Shown: positions 23,356-31,163 of the stretch, one piece after another
Layout of the letters: every line of letters begins with the position of its first letter
How positions within the stretch are numbered: position 1 is the first letter of the stretch
DNA from: Bacteroides sp.
Lineage (GTDB): Bacteria > Bacteroidota > Bacteroidia > Bacteroidales > Bacteroidaceae
DNA: 64,000 nt
Direction of reading: 5' to 3'
NCBI GenBank assembly: GCA_019416685.1
Contig: DXWV01000037.1
Span: 68,806 to 132,805 of the forward strand
Translations under genes and position numbers: made by a program
Notes under the pieces: model-generated
The model's input: only the letters and a program-made list of their open reading frames with translations
What the model was told of the DNA's origin: nothing
The model's database searches: none

Positions 23356-23811
23356 TTATAAATTTTCTATCTGCCTGCGCCGAAGTTCGGCTATATCTTC
23401 TTTGTGCTGTTCCAGATGGTCAGCCAGCACATTATTAATGTAACCCCCGACACTAATCTCTTGATTCGACAGGGCAAGCAGGTGTACCACCTTTTTAATC
23501 TCCTGATGAATCTCTTGGCTGATATATACAGGCTGCCGGGCTTTGAGTTCTTTATTTTTAAGAAAGACCTCATCATAACTGCCCTTGCGCCGACGGGATT
23601 TACCCTTTGGTGCGGCATCGGCTGCCGGAGTTTCTGTTTCATCGGAATTATCTTCCGCTTGCACCACTTTACCACCCGTTTCCTTTGCCGGTGTGTCCTC
23701 ATCCGGTTTCCCGGCGATAGCATCGGCAGGGTTGGCCAACAGTTCCGTGTCTTTGAAGGACTGGATAATCAATGATTCATCCAACTCCCCTGCCTTTGCT
23801 CGTTTAGCCAT
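23356..23811 (-). CDS. DUF3408-domain conjugation protein (TraB-like)
   Basis: A 151-residue protein. Residues 1-70 are acidic and low complexity; from about 70 a basic linker (GKSRRRKGSYDEVFLKN) leads into the DUF3408 domain (PVYISQEIHQEIKKVVHLLA, VGGYINNVLADHLEQHKE). It overlaps the end of parA by 8 bases, so it is likely the ParA partner (a ParB-like adaptor), which is inferred from gene order. It heads a run of four related genes. Confidence 0.82.
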   Translation of the reverse strand: MAKRAKAGELDESLIIQSFKDTELLANPADAIAGKPDEDTPAKETGGKVVQAEDNSDETETPAADAAPKGKSRRRKGSYDEVFLKNKELKARQPVYISQEIHQEIKKVVHLLALSNQEISVGGYINNVLADHLEQHKEDIAELRRRQIENL

Positions 23812-24574
23812 TGTCGGGTCGTTTTAAGAGTGAAAGAATTTCATCGGTCAGTTCTTCGATATTACTGCCCTTGATAAGTGAGCGGTCTGCGGGAAACAGC
23901 GTGGAACGGAAAACAGGCTTGTGCAATACCGATTGTTCCCGGCGAAAACGCTTGCTGTCCGGCAAAAAGGTTTTCAATAAATCGAAACCGAGATCGGCGA
24001 TTACCTGTTCGTAAACTTCGTACAGTTCGGATTTTTCACGTCCATCTACCATGTTCCAGACCAGATATGTCCCTTTGATAGTGGATACCCCCGTCTTTTT
24101 TATCACATCGTTTATAACGACCATATAGCGCAGGGTGCTTTCCAATACGACACGGTCAGCACTGATAGGTGCGATGATATAATCCATATTCGACAGGGCT
24201 TTGATGACGGACGGGTTGTTTACCGTTCCCGGCAGGTCGAAGAAAACAAAGTCGAAGTCTGCCTGCCCTGTAATGCGGTCGGCATCGTCAATCGCTTTCT
24301 CGGTACTACTCTCGATAACCGGATAGCCTTTTTTGTTCAGGCGCGTAAACTGTTCGTAGGCCATCCGTTTGTAATGGTCGTCTTCCAACGCTTGTTTCAA
24401 ATCGCGCTCCCGCATCTCGGCAATTGAGTGTTGCGGATAGTCGCAGTCGATCACGGCTACATCATAGCCTTTCACATAGTGCAGATAGGATGCTACCAGC
24501 ACCGTAAGGGTTGTTTTTCCGGCTCCGCCCTTCTGGGTGGAAAATGCCAGGTAAATAGGCTCTTTATTCATCAT
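23804..24574 (-). CDS. traA: ParA-family ATPase (TraA position)
   Basis: A 256-residue ParA/MinD-type ATPase. The deviant Walker A KGGAGKTT is at about 15-22 (FSTQKGGAGKTTLTVLVASY), with the switch Asp in AVIDCDYPQ and Walker B in FVFFDLPGT. In Bacteroides conjugative transposons this gene (traA) opens the transfer operon. Its leader region carries tandem 33-bp repeats at 24725-24790, which could be its partition or regulatory site. An ATG one codon downstream is an equal start candidate. Confidence 0.92.
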   Translation of the reverse strand: MMNKEPIYLAFSTQKGGAGKTTLTVLVASYLHYVKGYDVAVIDCDYPQHSIAEMRERDLKQALEDDHYKRMAYEQFTRLNKKGYPVIESSTEKAIDDADRITGQADFDFVFFDLPGTVNNPSVIKALSNMDYIIAPISADRVVLESTLRYMVVINDVIKKTGVSTIKGTYLVWNMVDGREKSELYEVYEQVIADLGFDLLKTFLPDSKRFRREQSVLHKPVFRSTLFPADRSLIKGSNIEELTDEILSLLKRPDNG

Positions 24575-24724
24575 TTCTTTTTTTAAGTGTTTAACTTCTT
24601 ATTTATTTCACTGTTGACACATTGCTGTTTTTCTATTTCTCTCTATTTCCATATTGTTATGGCTCAATGCTTAGTCATAGGTTCATATCATTAATTCCCC
24701 GGATAAATATTGATATGTGTATTA

Positions 24725-24790
24725 CCTGTCAATACATCAATCAATGTTTCAGTATTGCCTATCAACACGTCAATCAGTAAATCAGTATTG
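24725..24790. repeat. Two tandem 33-bp direct repeats upstream of parA
   Basis: Units at 24725-24757 and 24758-24790 match at 26 of 33 positions; each begins CCT(G/A)TCAA and ends TCAGTATTG. Further TATCAAT and TCAATA half-units lie on both sides (24700-24840). They begin 150 bases before the parA ATG. Likely a protein-binding array: a ParA/ParB-type partition site or a relaxosome site. Confidence 0.75.
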
Positions 24791-25155
24791 ATAATCCATA
24801 TATCTATCAATATGGATACATGGATAGACTATCAATAGCTACTGATTTTCGGGTGCATTTCATCACTTCAAAATGGAAATAAAGAACTCTTGAAACAATC
24901 CATTATTTATTTGTTTCCGAGTGCAAATAAACCCCTTATTATGCTCGGTTGTATGCGATTTTCAGGCTATGGAACAGAGTGGCAGCCAACTGGCAAAGAG
25001 AGGCATAATCAGTTATAGCGCAACTGATTATAATGTCCGGTAACTTTGTCGCCATGACGATCCCGGTGGTTAATGAGCCTCCCTTCGATGTTTGATCGGG
25101 ATGCTTTTTCAATGGTCTGTCCTTGCGGACAGATTTCTTTGCAACGGGGCAAAGA

Positions 25156-25209
25156 GCAAGCTGTGTTTTCTGCTGCAAATTACATTTGGTGCATCAGAAA
25201 ACAGCTTGC
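25156..25209. repeat. Imperfect 15-bp inverted repeat in the oriT candidate region
   Basis: GCAAGCTGTGTTTTCTG (25156-25172) and CAGAAAACAGCTTGC (25195-25209) pair fully apart from a 2-base bulge, around a 22-base loop. Such arms next to a relaxase operon are typical of oriT recognition sequences. Confidence 0.65.
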
Positions 25210-25281
25210 CCACAAGGGGAGGAAAAGCTACTCCGAAGTCGGCGCTTTTTAATAGTGGCGGCTAACACCACCAGCTAAGGG

Positions 25282-25332
25282 ATCGGATTTTTTATGAACT
25301 GGCGTAGCCGTGGCTACCCACAAAAATCCGAT
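25282..25332. repeat. 11-bp inverted repeat adjoining the mobA start
   Basis: ATCGGATTTTT (25282-25292) and AAAAATCCGAT (25322-25332) are perfect complements. A 6-bp GTAGCC/GGCTAC hairpin lies in the loop. The right arm ends two bases before the mobA ATG at 25335. It could be an operator for the relaxosome proteins, an RNA structure closing the start codon, or part of oriT. Confidence 0.65.
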
Positions 25333-25334
25333 GT

Positions 25335-25757
25335 ATGGAAAAGAATAATACACCCCGAAAGGGTAAGGGTGGCAGACCCACCAAAACAGATACGGCGGAC
25401 TACCGTTTTTCGGTAAACTTTACCGCCGAAGAATATGCCCGTTTCCTCACGATGTTTGAAACTTCCGGGCTTCAATCTAAAGCCGCTTTTATCAAAGCGA
25501 GGGTTTTTAACGACACGTTCCGAGTGATAAAAACCGACAGGGGAACGCTGGAATTTGTGGCTAAACTCACACAATTCCACGCACAATTCCGTGCCGTTGG
25601 GACGAATTACAATCAGGTAGTGAAGGAACTTCATACGCATTTCTCAGAGAAAAAAGCACTCGCCTTACTCTACAAACTGGAAAAGATAACGGCGGAACTG
25701 GCGGCTGTCGGACAACAGATTATCGCACTTTCCGAAGAATTTAAGACACGATGGTAG
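25335..25757 (+). CDS. mobA: Relaxosome accessory protein MobA
   Basis: A 140-residue basic protein. The N-terminus is disordered and Gly/Lys-rich (RKGKGGRPTKTD). A ribbon-helix-helix-like strand and helix (YRFSVNFTAEEYARFLTMFE) and a helical C-terminal part (VGTNYNQVVKELHTHF) follow. NYNQ is the usual mark of MobC/BmgB-type relaxosome proteins; in Bacteroides conjugative transposons the gene is called mobA. It binds oriT and helps the relaxase. It overlaps the relaxase gene by 7 bp. Confidence 0.87.
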   Translation: MEKNNTPRKGKGGRPTKTDTADYRFSVNFTAEEYARFLTMFETSGLQSKAAFIKARVFNDTFRVIKTDRGTLEFVAKLTQFHAQFRAVGTNYNQVVKELHTHFSEKKALALLYKLEKITAELAAVGQQIIALSEEFKTRW

Positions 25758-26914
25758 CCAATATTACAACCGGAAGCAACCTCTACGGTGCACTTTTTTA
25801 CAATCAGGAGAAGGTGGATAAGGGAGTGGGAACGGTGCTGGCAACGCACATTCTTCGGGAACCGGCAGACGGTAATTTCAATGTGGCGGAAACAGCGGAA
25901 GATATTTTAAGGTGGATGCCCGACCATTTCAGAACTGAAAAACCTGTTATCCATATTTCACTTAATCCCGATCCGAAAGACAATCTTTCAGACGAACAGT
26001 TATCCGAAATTGCCGGGCATTATATGGATCGCATGGGTTGGGGTGGCCAGCCTTACATTGTTTTCAAGCATTCCGACATTGAGCGGGAACACATACATAT
26101 CGTATCGGTGCAGGTTGGTCAAGATGGGAAGAAGATAAAGGACAGCAAACGTAATGAGCGCAGTGTAGCTATTACAGAAGAACTGGAAAAGGAATACGGT
26201 TTACATCCGGCAAAAGGACAAAAGCGTTCCGAGAAATGGCAACTTAAACCTGTGGATTCCACTAAAGGCGACCTGAAACGGCAGATAGCGGCGGTTATAA
26301 AGCCTGCACTATCTATGTGCCGTTTCCAGACATTGGGCGAGTTCCGAGCCTTACTCTCCTTATATAATATAGGCATAGAAGAAGTCCGTGGAGAAAGGGA
26401 TGGACACACTTATAGAGGATTACTCTATACGGCATTGAATGCTGATGGCAGAAAAGCGGAAGTTACCCCGCTGAAGTCTTCCCTTTTTGGGAAATTCTAC
26501 GGTTTTGATGCGTTGGAGCAGCACATGAAACAGTCCGGTGAGAAAATAACAAAAGAAAGTAGCCGGGAATATACCCGCCACCGTGTTGCCGAAGCCTTTT
26601 TGGATGCACCCACAGAGAACGCACTACGCGAGAGGCTTCGGGCATATCACATTGACCTCTTTATCCGCCGCAACGATACGGGGCGCATAACGGGGGTAAC
26701 TTTCATTGACCATGAGAACAGGTGCGTACTGAATGGTTCTCGTCTGGGAAAAGAGTATTCCGCCAACGTCCTGAATGAACGCTATCCTGAAGCACAAAAA
26801 ACCGGAGCAGATCTGCACGGGGTTTTTGATACAATTCGACCGCAGGAGATTGTAGTTTCAAAGGGTGCTGTACGCAAAAATAAAAAACCGAACATTAAAC
26901 CGGGGTTAAAGTAA
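25751..26914 (+). CDS. mobB: Relaxase MobB
   Basis: A 387-residue relaxase/mobilization nuclease. The N-terminal SNLYGALFYNQEKV carries the likely nicking Tyr (12 or 18). HISLNPDPKD follows at about 75, and HSDIEREHIHIVSVQV at about 107-122 supplies the three-His HUH metal site. The remainder is helical. It nicks oriT, stays on the 5' end and leads the strand into the recipient. The coupling protein that usually follows directly is here 12 kb away, after a block of cargo genes. Confidence 0.93.
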   Translation: MVANITTGSNLYGALFYNQEKVDKGVGTVLATHILREPADGNFNVAETAEDILRWMPDHFRTEKPVIHISLNPDPKDNLSDEQLSEIAGHYMDRMGWGGQPYIVFKHSDIEREHIHIVSVQVGQDGKKIKDSKRNERSVAITEELEKEYGLHPAKGQKRSEKWQLKPVDSTKGDLKRQIAAVIKPALSMCRFQTLGEFRALLSLYNIGIEEVRGERDGHTYRGLLYTALNADGRKAEVTPLKSSLFGKFYGFDALEQHMKQSGEKITKESSREYTRHRVAEAFLDAPTENALRERLRAYHIDLFIRRNDTGRITGVTFIDHENRCVLNGSRLGKEYSANVLNERYPEAQKTGADLHGVFDTIRPQEIVVSKGAVRKNKKPNIKPGLK

Positions 26915-27032
26915 TAATAAAAGGGGTAATTGACTAAAATACAGCATCATTTAATGTGAAATCCTAATCTACAACAGCCGCAAGATACTGTTATTAATTC
27001 TGAATGAAAACTCTAATGCGACATAAATAGCT

Positions 27033-27040
27033 TATCTTTG
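27033..27040 (+). promoter_or_regulatory. -7 box before the AraC gene
   Basis: TATCTTTG matches TAnnTTTG, 22 bases before the ATG at 27063. No clear TTTG lies at the -33 position. It marks the left start of the cargo transcripts. Confidence 0.45.
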
Positions 27041-27062
27041 TCGTAGCTTATTTGTAAACGTT

Positions 27063-27986
27063 ATGGTTACAGAACTAAATAATATAATAGATTTCAATAA
27101 ATTTATCGGTCTTTCAGTACCTAAAAATAAAGATTTTGAAATTAGTCGGCTTGAAGATCTTAGCGAGGCCATGTTAGACAATGTACCCCCATTTAGACAT
27201 CGGCTTTATTCTGTTTGTCTTGCCGAAGAATTAGATATGGAACTCAATATTGGTTACTATAAACGTAATCCACAGGTTCCATATTTATTATTCAAGTCCC
27301 CGTTTCAAATTATGTCTTGGCGTACCCAACCGGGGTTGATAAAAGGTTGGCATTTCCTTTTTACAGAAGATTTTCTTCTGAAATACACACAACTAACAGA
27401 GATTGTATGTGAATTTCCTTTTCTACAACTTGATAAAGCTATCCCTTTTGAAATAGACACAAAGAATGCTAGTCAATTAGCAGAAATTTTTAGAAAAATA
27501 AATAATGAATACGAAAGTGATGAGTCAGACCGTTTTGAATTAATCGCGTCTTATATCCATGTTCTACTTGTTCATATCCGTCGTCTTTATGACAAGAGTT
27601 TACAAACGGAAAAGGAGTTGCTTATAATGGCAAAGGAAAGCGACCTTACGCTATTTAATAAATTCAAAGACTTATTAAACACCCAAATAAAGGAAGACGA
27701 AACTTTGCCGGAGAATAGCAGAACTGTAGGTTATTATGCCGACCTGCTTTTCGTTCATCCAAACTACCTAAATGCAGTTGTTAAACGCGTGACAGGCAGT
27801 ACGGCATTGGGACTTATCCATGAACAAGTTATTACTTTAGCAAAAATCCTATTGCTTCATACTGAATTGACTATAAAAGAAATCGCTTTCCGGCTTTCTT
27901 TCAGTGAAGCAACTCATTTCGGCACTTTCTTTAAAAAATATACGGATCAGACTCCTGCTGAATTCCGCAAAGAAGTCCAGATTTGA
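27063..27986 (+). CDS. AraC-family transcription regulator
   Basis: A 307-residue regulator. The N-terminal half is a cupin-type sensor region. The C-terminal two helix-turn-helix units run from about 240: VGYYADLLFVHPNYLNAVVK, then IKEIAFRLSFSEATHFGTFF, ending KKYTDQTPAEFRKE. This matches the Bacteroidales AraC regulators that sit next to short-chain dehydrogenases. Two TTTGAAATTCG repeats between this gene and the next are likely its binding sites, so it should activate the redox cassette. The ligand is unknown. Confidence 0.9.
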   Translation: MVTELNNIIDFNKFIGLSVPKNKDFEISRLEDLSEAMLDNVPPFRHRLYSVCLAEELDMELNIGYYKRNPQVPYLLFKSPFQIMSWRTQPGLIKGWHFLFTEDFLLKYTQLTEIVCEFPFLQLDKAIPFEIDTKNASQLAEIFRKINNEYESDESDRFELIASYIHVLLVHIRRLYDKSLQTEKELLIMAKESDLTLFNKFKDLLNTQIKEDETLPENSRTVGYYADLLFVHPNYLNAVVKRVTGSTALGLIHEQVITLAKILLLHTELTIKEIAFRLSFSEATHFGTFFKKYTDQTPAEFRKEVQI

Positions 27987-28046
27987 AATTCGCCATTCAT
28001 GGTTTGAAATTCGTTACTTCTTCCTGATGTTCAGGTTATACTTTTG
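27982..28046 (+). promoter_or_regulatory. AraC-type tandem sites and promoter of the redox cassette
   Basis: TTTGAAATTCG occurs at 27982-27992 and again at 28003-28013, 21 bp apart, two turns of the helix. A -7 box TACTTTTG follows at 28039-28046, with no -33 TTTG. Tandem half-sites two turns apart just upstream of a promoter lacking its -33 box is the classic layout for activation by an AraC protein. Confidence 0.65.
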
Positions 28047-28087
28047 TATTGTGAATAGAAAAGTATAATTAATTAAAAACATCAGAG

Positions 28088-28906
28088 ATGAAAAAGACAA
28101 TTCTAATAACCGGAACATCTACCGGTATCGGACGTGCAGCCGCACTGCATTTTGCAAATAATGGTTGGAACGTTATAGCAACCATGCGTACTCCCGAAAA
28201 GGAAACAGAACTTAACACGGTGGAAAACATTACTGTCAGCCGCCTTGATCTTGAAGATGTACCCAGCATTGAAAAGTCAATAAACGATGCTATCGACAAA
28301 TTCGGACAAATAGATGTTGTTGTAAATAATGCGGCATTCGGGCAGTTCGGCCCATTTGAAGCCATTACACCGGAGCAGGTTCGTAAACAGTTCGATGTAA
28401 ACGTCTTCGGAACAATGAATGTAATCAGGGCTATACTCCCACATTTCCGCAAAAATAAGGCGGGCATGATTCTGAATGTAAGTTCAGCCGGAGGAAGGAT
28501 TGGCTTACCATTAATGTCTATCTATATGGCATCCAAATTTGCTTTGGAAGGTTTTTCCGAATCATTATCTTATGAACTGGCATCTCAGAATATTGTAGTA
28601 AAATTAGTTGAACCCGGAGGTGTTGATACCCCATTCAACACAAAAGCGTTCGGAAATTTTTCACACAACCCAGCCATACCGGATTACGACGATTATGCGG
28701 CAGCCTACAGTAAAAAAACGGACGCCATGCGTTCAGATTTAACTTCGCCCGAAGAAGTAGCCGAAGGAATATATACTGCCGTAACAGACGGTCAAGACAC
28801 TCTCCGTTATGCCGTAGGTGACGATGCCAAAGGTTGGATACAAGCCCGTACAAGTATGTCCGATTCGGAATATACCCCGTACATGAGAGAAATTTTCAAA
28901 GTTTAA
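28088..28906 (+). CDS. Short-chain dehydrogenase/reductase (SDR)
   Basis: A 272-residue classical SDR. The cofactor motif TGTSTGIG is at 8-15, NNAAFG near 83, the catalytic Ser in VSSAGG and the YMASK pair near 146. It should reduce a carbonyl or oxidise an alcohol using NAD(P)H; the substrate is unknown. It follows the AraC gene and its tandem repeats and leads the presumed operon, with the next gene 13 bases on. Confidence 0.92.
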   Translation: MKKTILITGTSTGIGRAAALHFANNGWNVIATMRTPEKETELNTVENITVSRLDLEDVPSIEKSINDAIDKFGQIDVVVNNAAFGQFGPFEAITPEQVRKQFDVNVFGTMNVIRAILPHFRKNKAGMILNVSSAGGRIGLPLMSIYMASKFALEGFSESLSYELASQNIVVKLVEPGGVDTPFNTKAFGNFSHNPAIPDYDDYAAAYSKKTDAMRSDLTSPEEVAEGIYTAVTDGQDTLRYAVGDDAKGWIQARTSMSDSEYTPYMREIFKV

Positions 28907-28919
28907 TCAAGTATTATTT

Positions 28920-29927
28920 ATGAAAGAAAAAATAAAACCTATCCTCCTAATCGGAGGATATGGTTCTGTAGGCTCAAAAGCAGTGGATTTGTTGCATCAA
29001 TATTATCCTGATATACCGTTGGTTATCGCTGGCAGAAATCCTCATAAGGCAAAAAAACTGATAGATTCGATTAGTAATTCAAGTGTTATTTCTGTCGATC
29101 TAAAAAGAAAAGACCTCGGAATACCGGACGATATGCAGTTTTCCGCTGTTGCAGCCTACATGAACGATACAACACTTCATGCACAAAAATACGCACAAGC
29201 AAAAGGTATCCCTTATGTAACTGTTGCAGGTAGTGTTGCTGAATTGGGAATGGCATTAGCTTTTTATGTAAATAACGGGCAGGATGCTTCGGTTGTTCTA
29301 TCCAGTCAATGGATGGGTGGAATACCGGACGCACTGGCAATGGATTATGCCAAACAATTCCGGCAGATTGATTCAATAAAAATAACCGCCATCAACGATC
29401 CTTTAGACGAATTTGGAGAAGGCTCAGATGAAGAAGAAATAAAATCAATCTTCATTATCAATCCGTACTCAATAGCCATAGAAGACGGAATATATAAATG
29501 GTTGAAGACGGACAAAGAGAAAAAATATAGAGTTAGAACTATTGACGGTTCAGAGTATGATGCTTACTCGTTCCCTATCGCTGATATTTTAAGCCTTGAA
29601 AATGGAGTAACTGCCGATTCTATTAAGTTTTATACTGCTGAAGGTAAAAGTTACGGAACAAAACAGTCAAAGGGGGTAACACATGATATTATTATTGAAA
29701 TGTCAGGCATTGCAGAAGACGGTAAAGCCAAAATATTACATACAGAAATCATTTATCCCAAAGGGCAAGCTCATATGACCGCTTTAGGTAGCATAATTGC
29801 GCTTGAACAAGTAATGGGCTTAATGTCAGCAGTCAAACCGAATATTTACTTAGGGGCTAATTTATTGGATATCTCCCTTTTAAAGCGAAGACTTGAAGAG
29901 CAGGGTGCATTTTATTTAAGTGAATAA
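28920..29927 (+). CDS. Saccharopine-dehydrogenase-like NAD(P)-binding protein
   Basis: A 335-residue protein with an N-terminal Rossmann motif (ILLIGGYGSVGSKAVDLL at about 8-25), then VAGRNPHKAKKL, typical of saccharopine-dehydrogenase-like NADP-binding proteins. The second half is beta-rich. True saccharopine dehydrogenases are longer, so lysine metabolism is unlikely; an unspecified reductase or trans-acting enoyl reductase is more plausible. It lies 13 bases after the SDR gene and is followed by a terminator. Confidence 0.8.
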   Translation: MKEKIKPILLIGGYGSVGSKAVDLLHQYYPDIPLVIAGRNPHKAKKLIDSISNSSVISVDLKRKDLGIPDDMQFSAVAAYMNDTTLHAQKYAQAKGIPYVTVAGSVAELGMALAFYVNNGQDASVVLSSQWMGGIPDALAMDYAKQFRQIDSIKITAINDPLDEFGEGSDEEEIKSIFIINPYSIAIEDGIYKWLKTDKEKKYRVRTIDGSEYDAYSFPIADILSLENGVTADSIKFYTAEGKSYGTKQSKGVTHDIIIEMSGIAEDGKAKILHTEIIYPKGQAHMTALGSIIALEQVMGLMSAVKPNIYLGANLLDISLLKRRLEEQGAFYLSE

Positions 29928-29971
29928 AAATAGTGAAGTCCGCATATTGGATTGATCATGCGCTTTTGTAG

Positions 29972-30018
29972 AAACAGGAAGGGGGATTCAGGTAAATGAA
30001 TTCGTACCCCTTTCTGTT
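29972..30018 (+). terminator. Terminator after the saccharopine-dehydrogenase-like gene
   Basis: AACAGGAAGGGG pairs with CCCCTTTCTGTT (one mismatch), followed by a short T run. It separates the first two enzymes from the next gene set, so the MBL gene may have its own promoter. Confidence 0.65.
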
Positions 30019-30041
30019 TTCGCCATAAATAATAAACAAAT

Positions 30042-31151
30042 ATGAAAAGAAGAATGTGGATAATAGTTTCAATCATAGTTTTTCTTGCTATTGCAGGAGT
30101 TGTTTTCGTAAATCAACCAAGTTTTGGTAGAATCCCTCGTGGAGAACGGTTAGAAAGGATAAAAAAATCGCCTAATTATCAAAACGGAGAGTTCCAAAAC
30201 TTGCACGAAACACCGCAGGTTACATCCGGTAAAGGTTATTTTGCCAGCCTTGTTGAATTTTTATTCAAGAAAAAAGAACGATTAAAACCGGAAAATGATT
30301 TACCGGCATATAAAACCGACTTATGGAAATTGGACAGAAGCGAAAACTGTTTGATTTGGTTTGGCCACTCATCATACTTACTTCAAGTTGATGGAGTCCG
30401 TATACTGGTCGATCCGGTTTTCAGCAAAGCCGCATCGCCTGTATCTTTTGTCAATAAGTCATTTAAAGGCACAGACATATATACACCGAATGATATACCG
30501 GATGTGGATTATCTGATAATAAGTCATGACCACTGGGATCATTTGGACTATAGAACAGTAATGGCGTTAAAAGATCGTATTGGCAAGGTTATATGCGGGT
30601 TAGGTATCGGAGAACATTTTGAATACTGGGGCTTTGATAATAACAACATTGTTGAACTGGATTGGGATGAAAATATAAGTTTTGGCAATAACCTTACAGT
30701 TCACTGCTTTCCGGCAAGGCACTTCTCCGGTCGGGGGGTATCTCCGAATCAATCTTTATGGGCTTCTTTCTTATTGGAAACTCCATTGATAAAAATTTAT
30801 GTCGGAGGGGATAGTGGTTATGATACTCACTTTGAAAAAATAGGAAAACTATTTGGAGAAATAGATTTGGCTATACTCGAAGCCGGTCAATATGATAAAG
30901 ATTGGAAATATATTCATATGATGCCGGAGGAAGTTTTGCAGGCTACAAGAGATTTGAACGCTAAGAAATTATTGCCTGTCCATAACTCAAAATATGCGCT
31001 TGCAAATCATCCTTGGGATGAGCCATTGGCTAAAATTTCCGAATTACGTGATAGTACTAAATTTCAATTACTAACCCCGTTAATTGGTGAAAAGGTGATG
31101 CTGAACGATCATATTTCGACTTTTAATAATTGGTGGGAAAGTCAGAAATAG
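30042..31151 (+). CDS. Membrane-anchored MBL-fold hydrolase
   Basis: A 369-residue protein with an N-terminal anchor or signal (residues 5-24, MWIIVSIIVFLAIAGVVFVN). A metallo-beta-lactamase domain follows with SHDHWDHLD near 165 (the HxHxDH motif), FPARHFSGRG near 226 and a later GGDSGYD. It resembles the UlaG/NAPE-PLD-like branch (FGHSSYLLQVDG, then DPVFSKAASP). It probably hydrolyses a lipid-like or phosphodiester substrate at the membrane. The exact substrate is not known. Confidence 0.85.
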   Translation: MKRRMWIIVSIIVFLAIAGVVFVNQPSFGRIPRGERLERIKKSPNYQNGEFQNLHETPQVTSGKGYFASLVEFLFKKKERLKPENDLPAYKTDLWKLDRSENCLIWFGHSSYLLQVDGVRILVDPVFSKAASPVSFVNKSFKGTDIYTPNDIPDVDYLIISHDHWDHLDYRTVMALKDRIGKVICGLGIGEHFEYWGFDNNNIVELDWDENISFGNNLTVHCFPARHFSGRGVSPNQSLWASFLLETPLIKIYVGGDSGYDTHFEKIGKLFGEIDLAILEAGQYDKDWKYIHMMPEEVLQATRDLNAKKLLPVHNSKYALANHPWDEPLAKISELRDSTKFQLLTPLIGEKVMLNDHISTFNNWWESQK

Positions 31152-31163
31152 AATCATAGAAAT

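Larger units (their letters stand above)
24575..25334. other. Gene-free divergent region, probable oriT/partition region
   Basis: This 760-bp stretch separates parA (minus) from mobA (plus). No convincing gene is seen; a 79-codon open frame on minus at 24939-25178 is Lys/Ala-rich and overlaps palindromes, and I treat it as unlikely. It holds tandem 33-bp repeats, a CTGTCC/GGACAG hairpin near 25116-25131, a 15-bp imperfect inverted repeat at 25156-25209 and an 11-bp inverted repeat next to the mobA start. In related elements the origin of transfer lies beside the relaxase genes, so this is the place to look for the nick site. Confidence 0.5.

Noticed and set aside
24725..24790. CRISPR array
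   Set aside because: Only two directly adjacent repeat units without spacers and no cas genes.
24939..25178. 79-codon open frame on minus in the parA-mobA gap
   Set aside because: It overlaps the inverted repeats of the oriT candidate, has no clear start context and no recognisable domain. A real small gene is not excluded.
28069..28853. Minus-strand open frames across the SDR gene
   Set aside because: They are shadows of a strong plus-strand SDR gene with all motifs in place.
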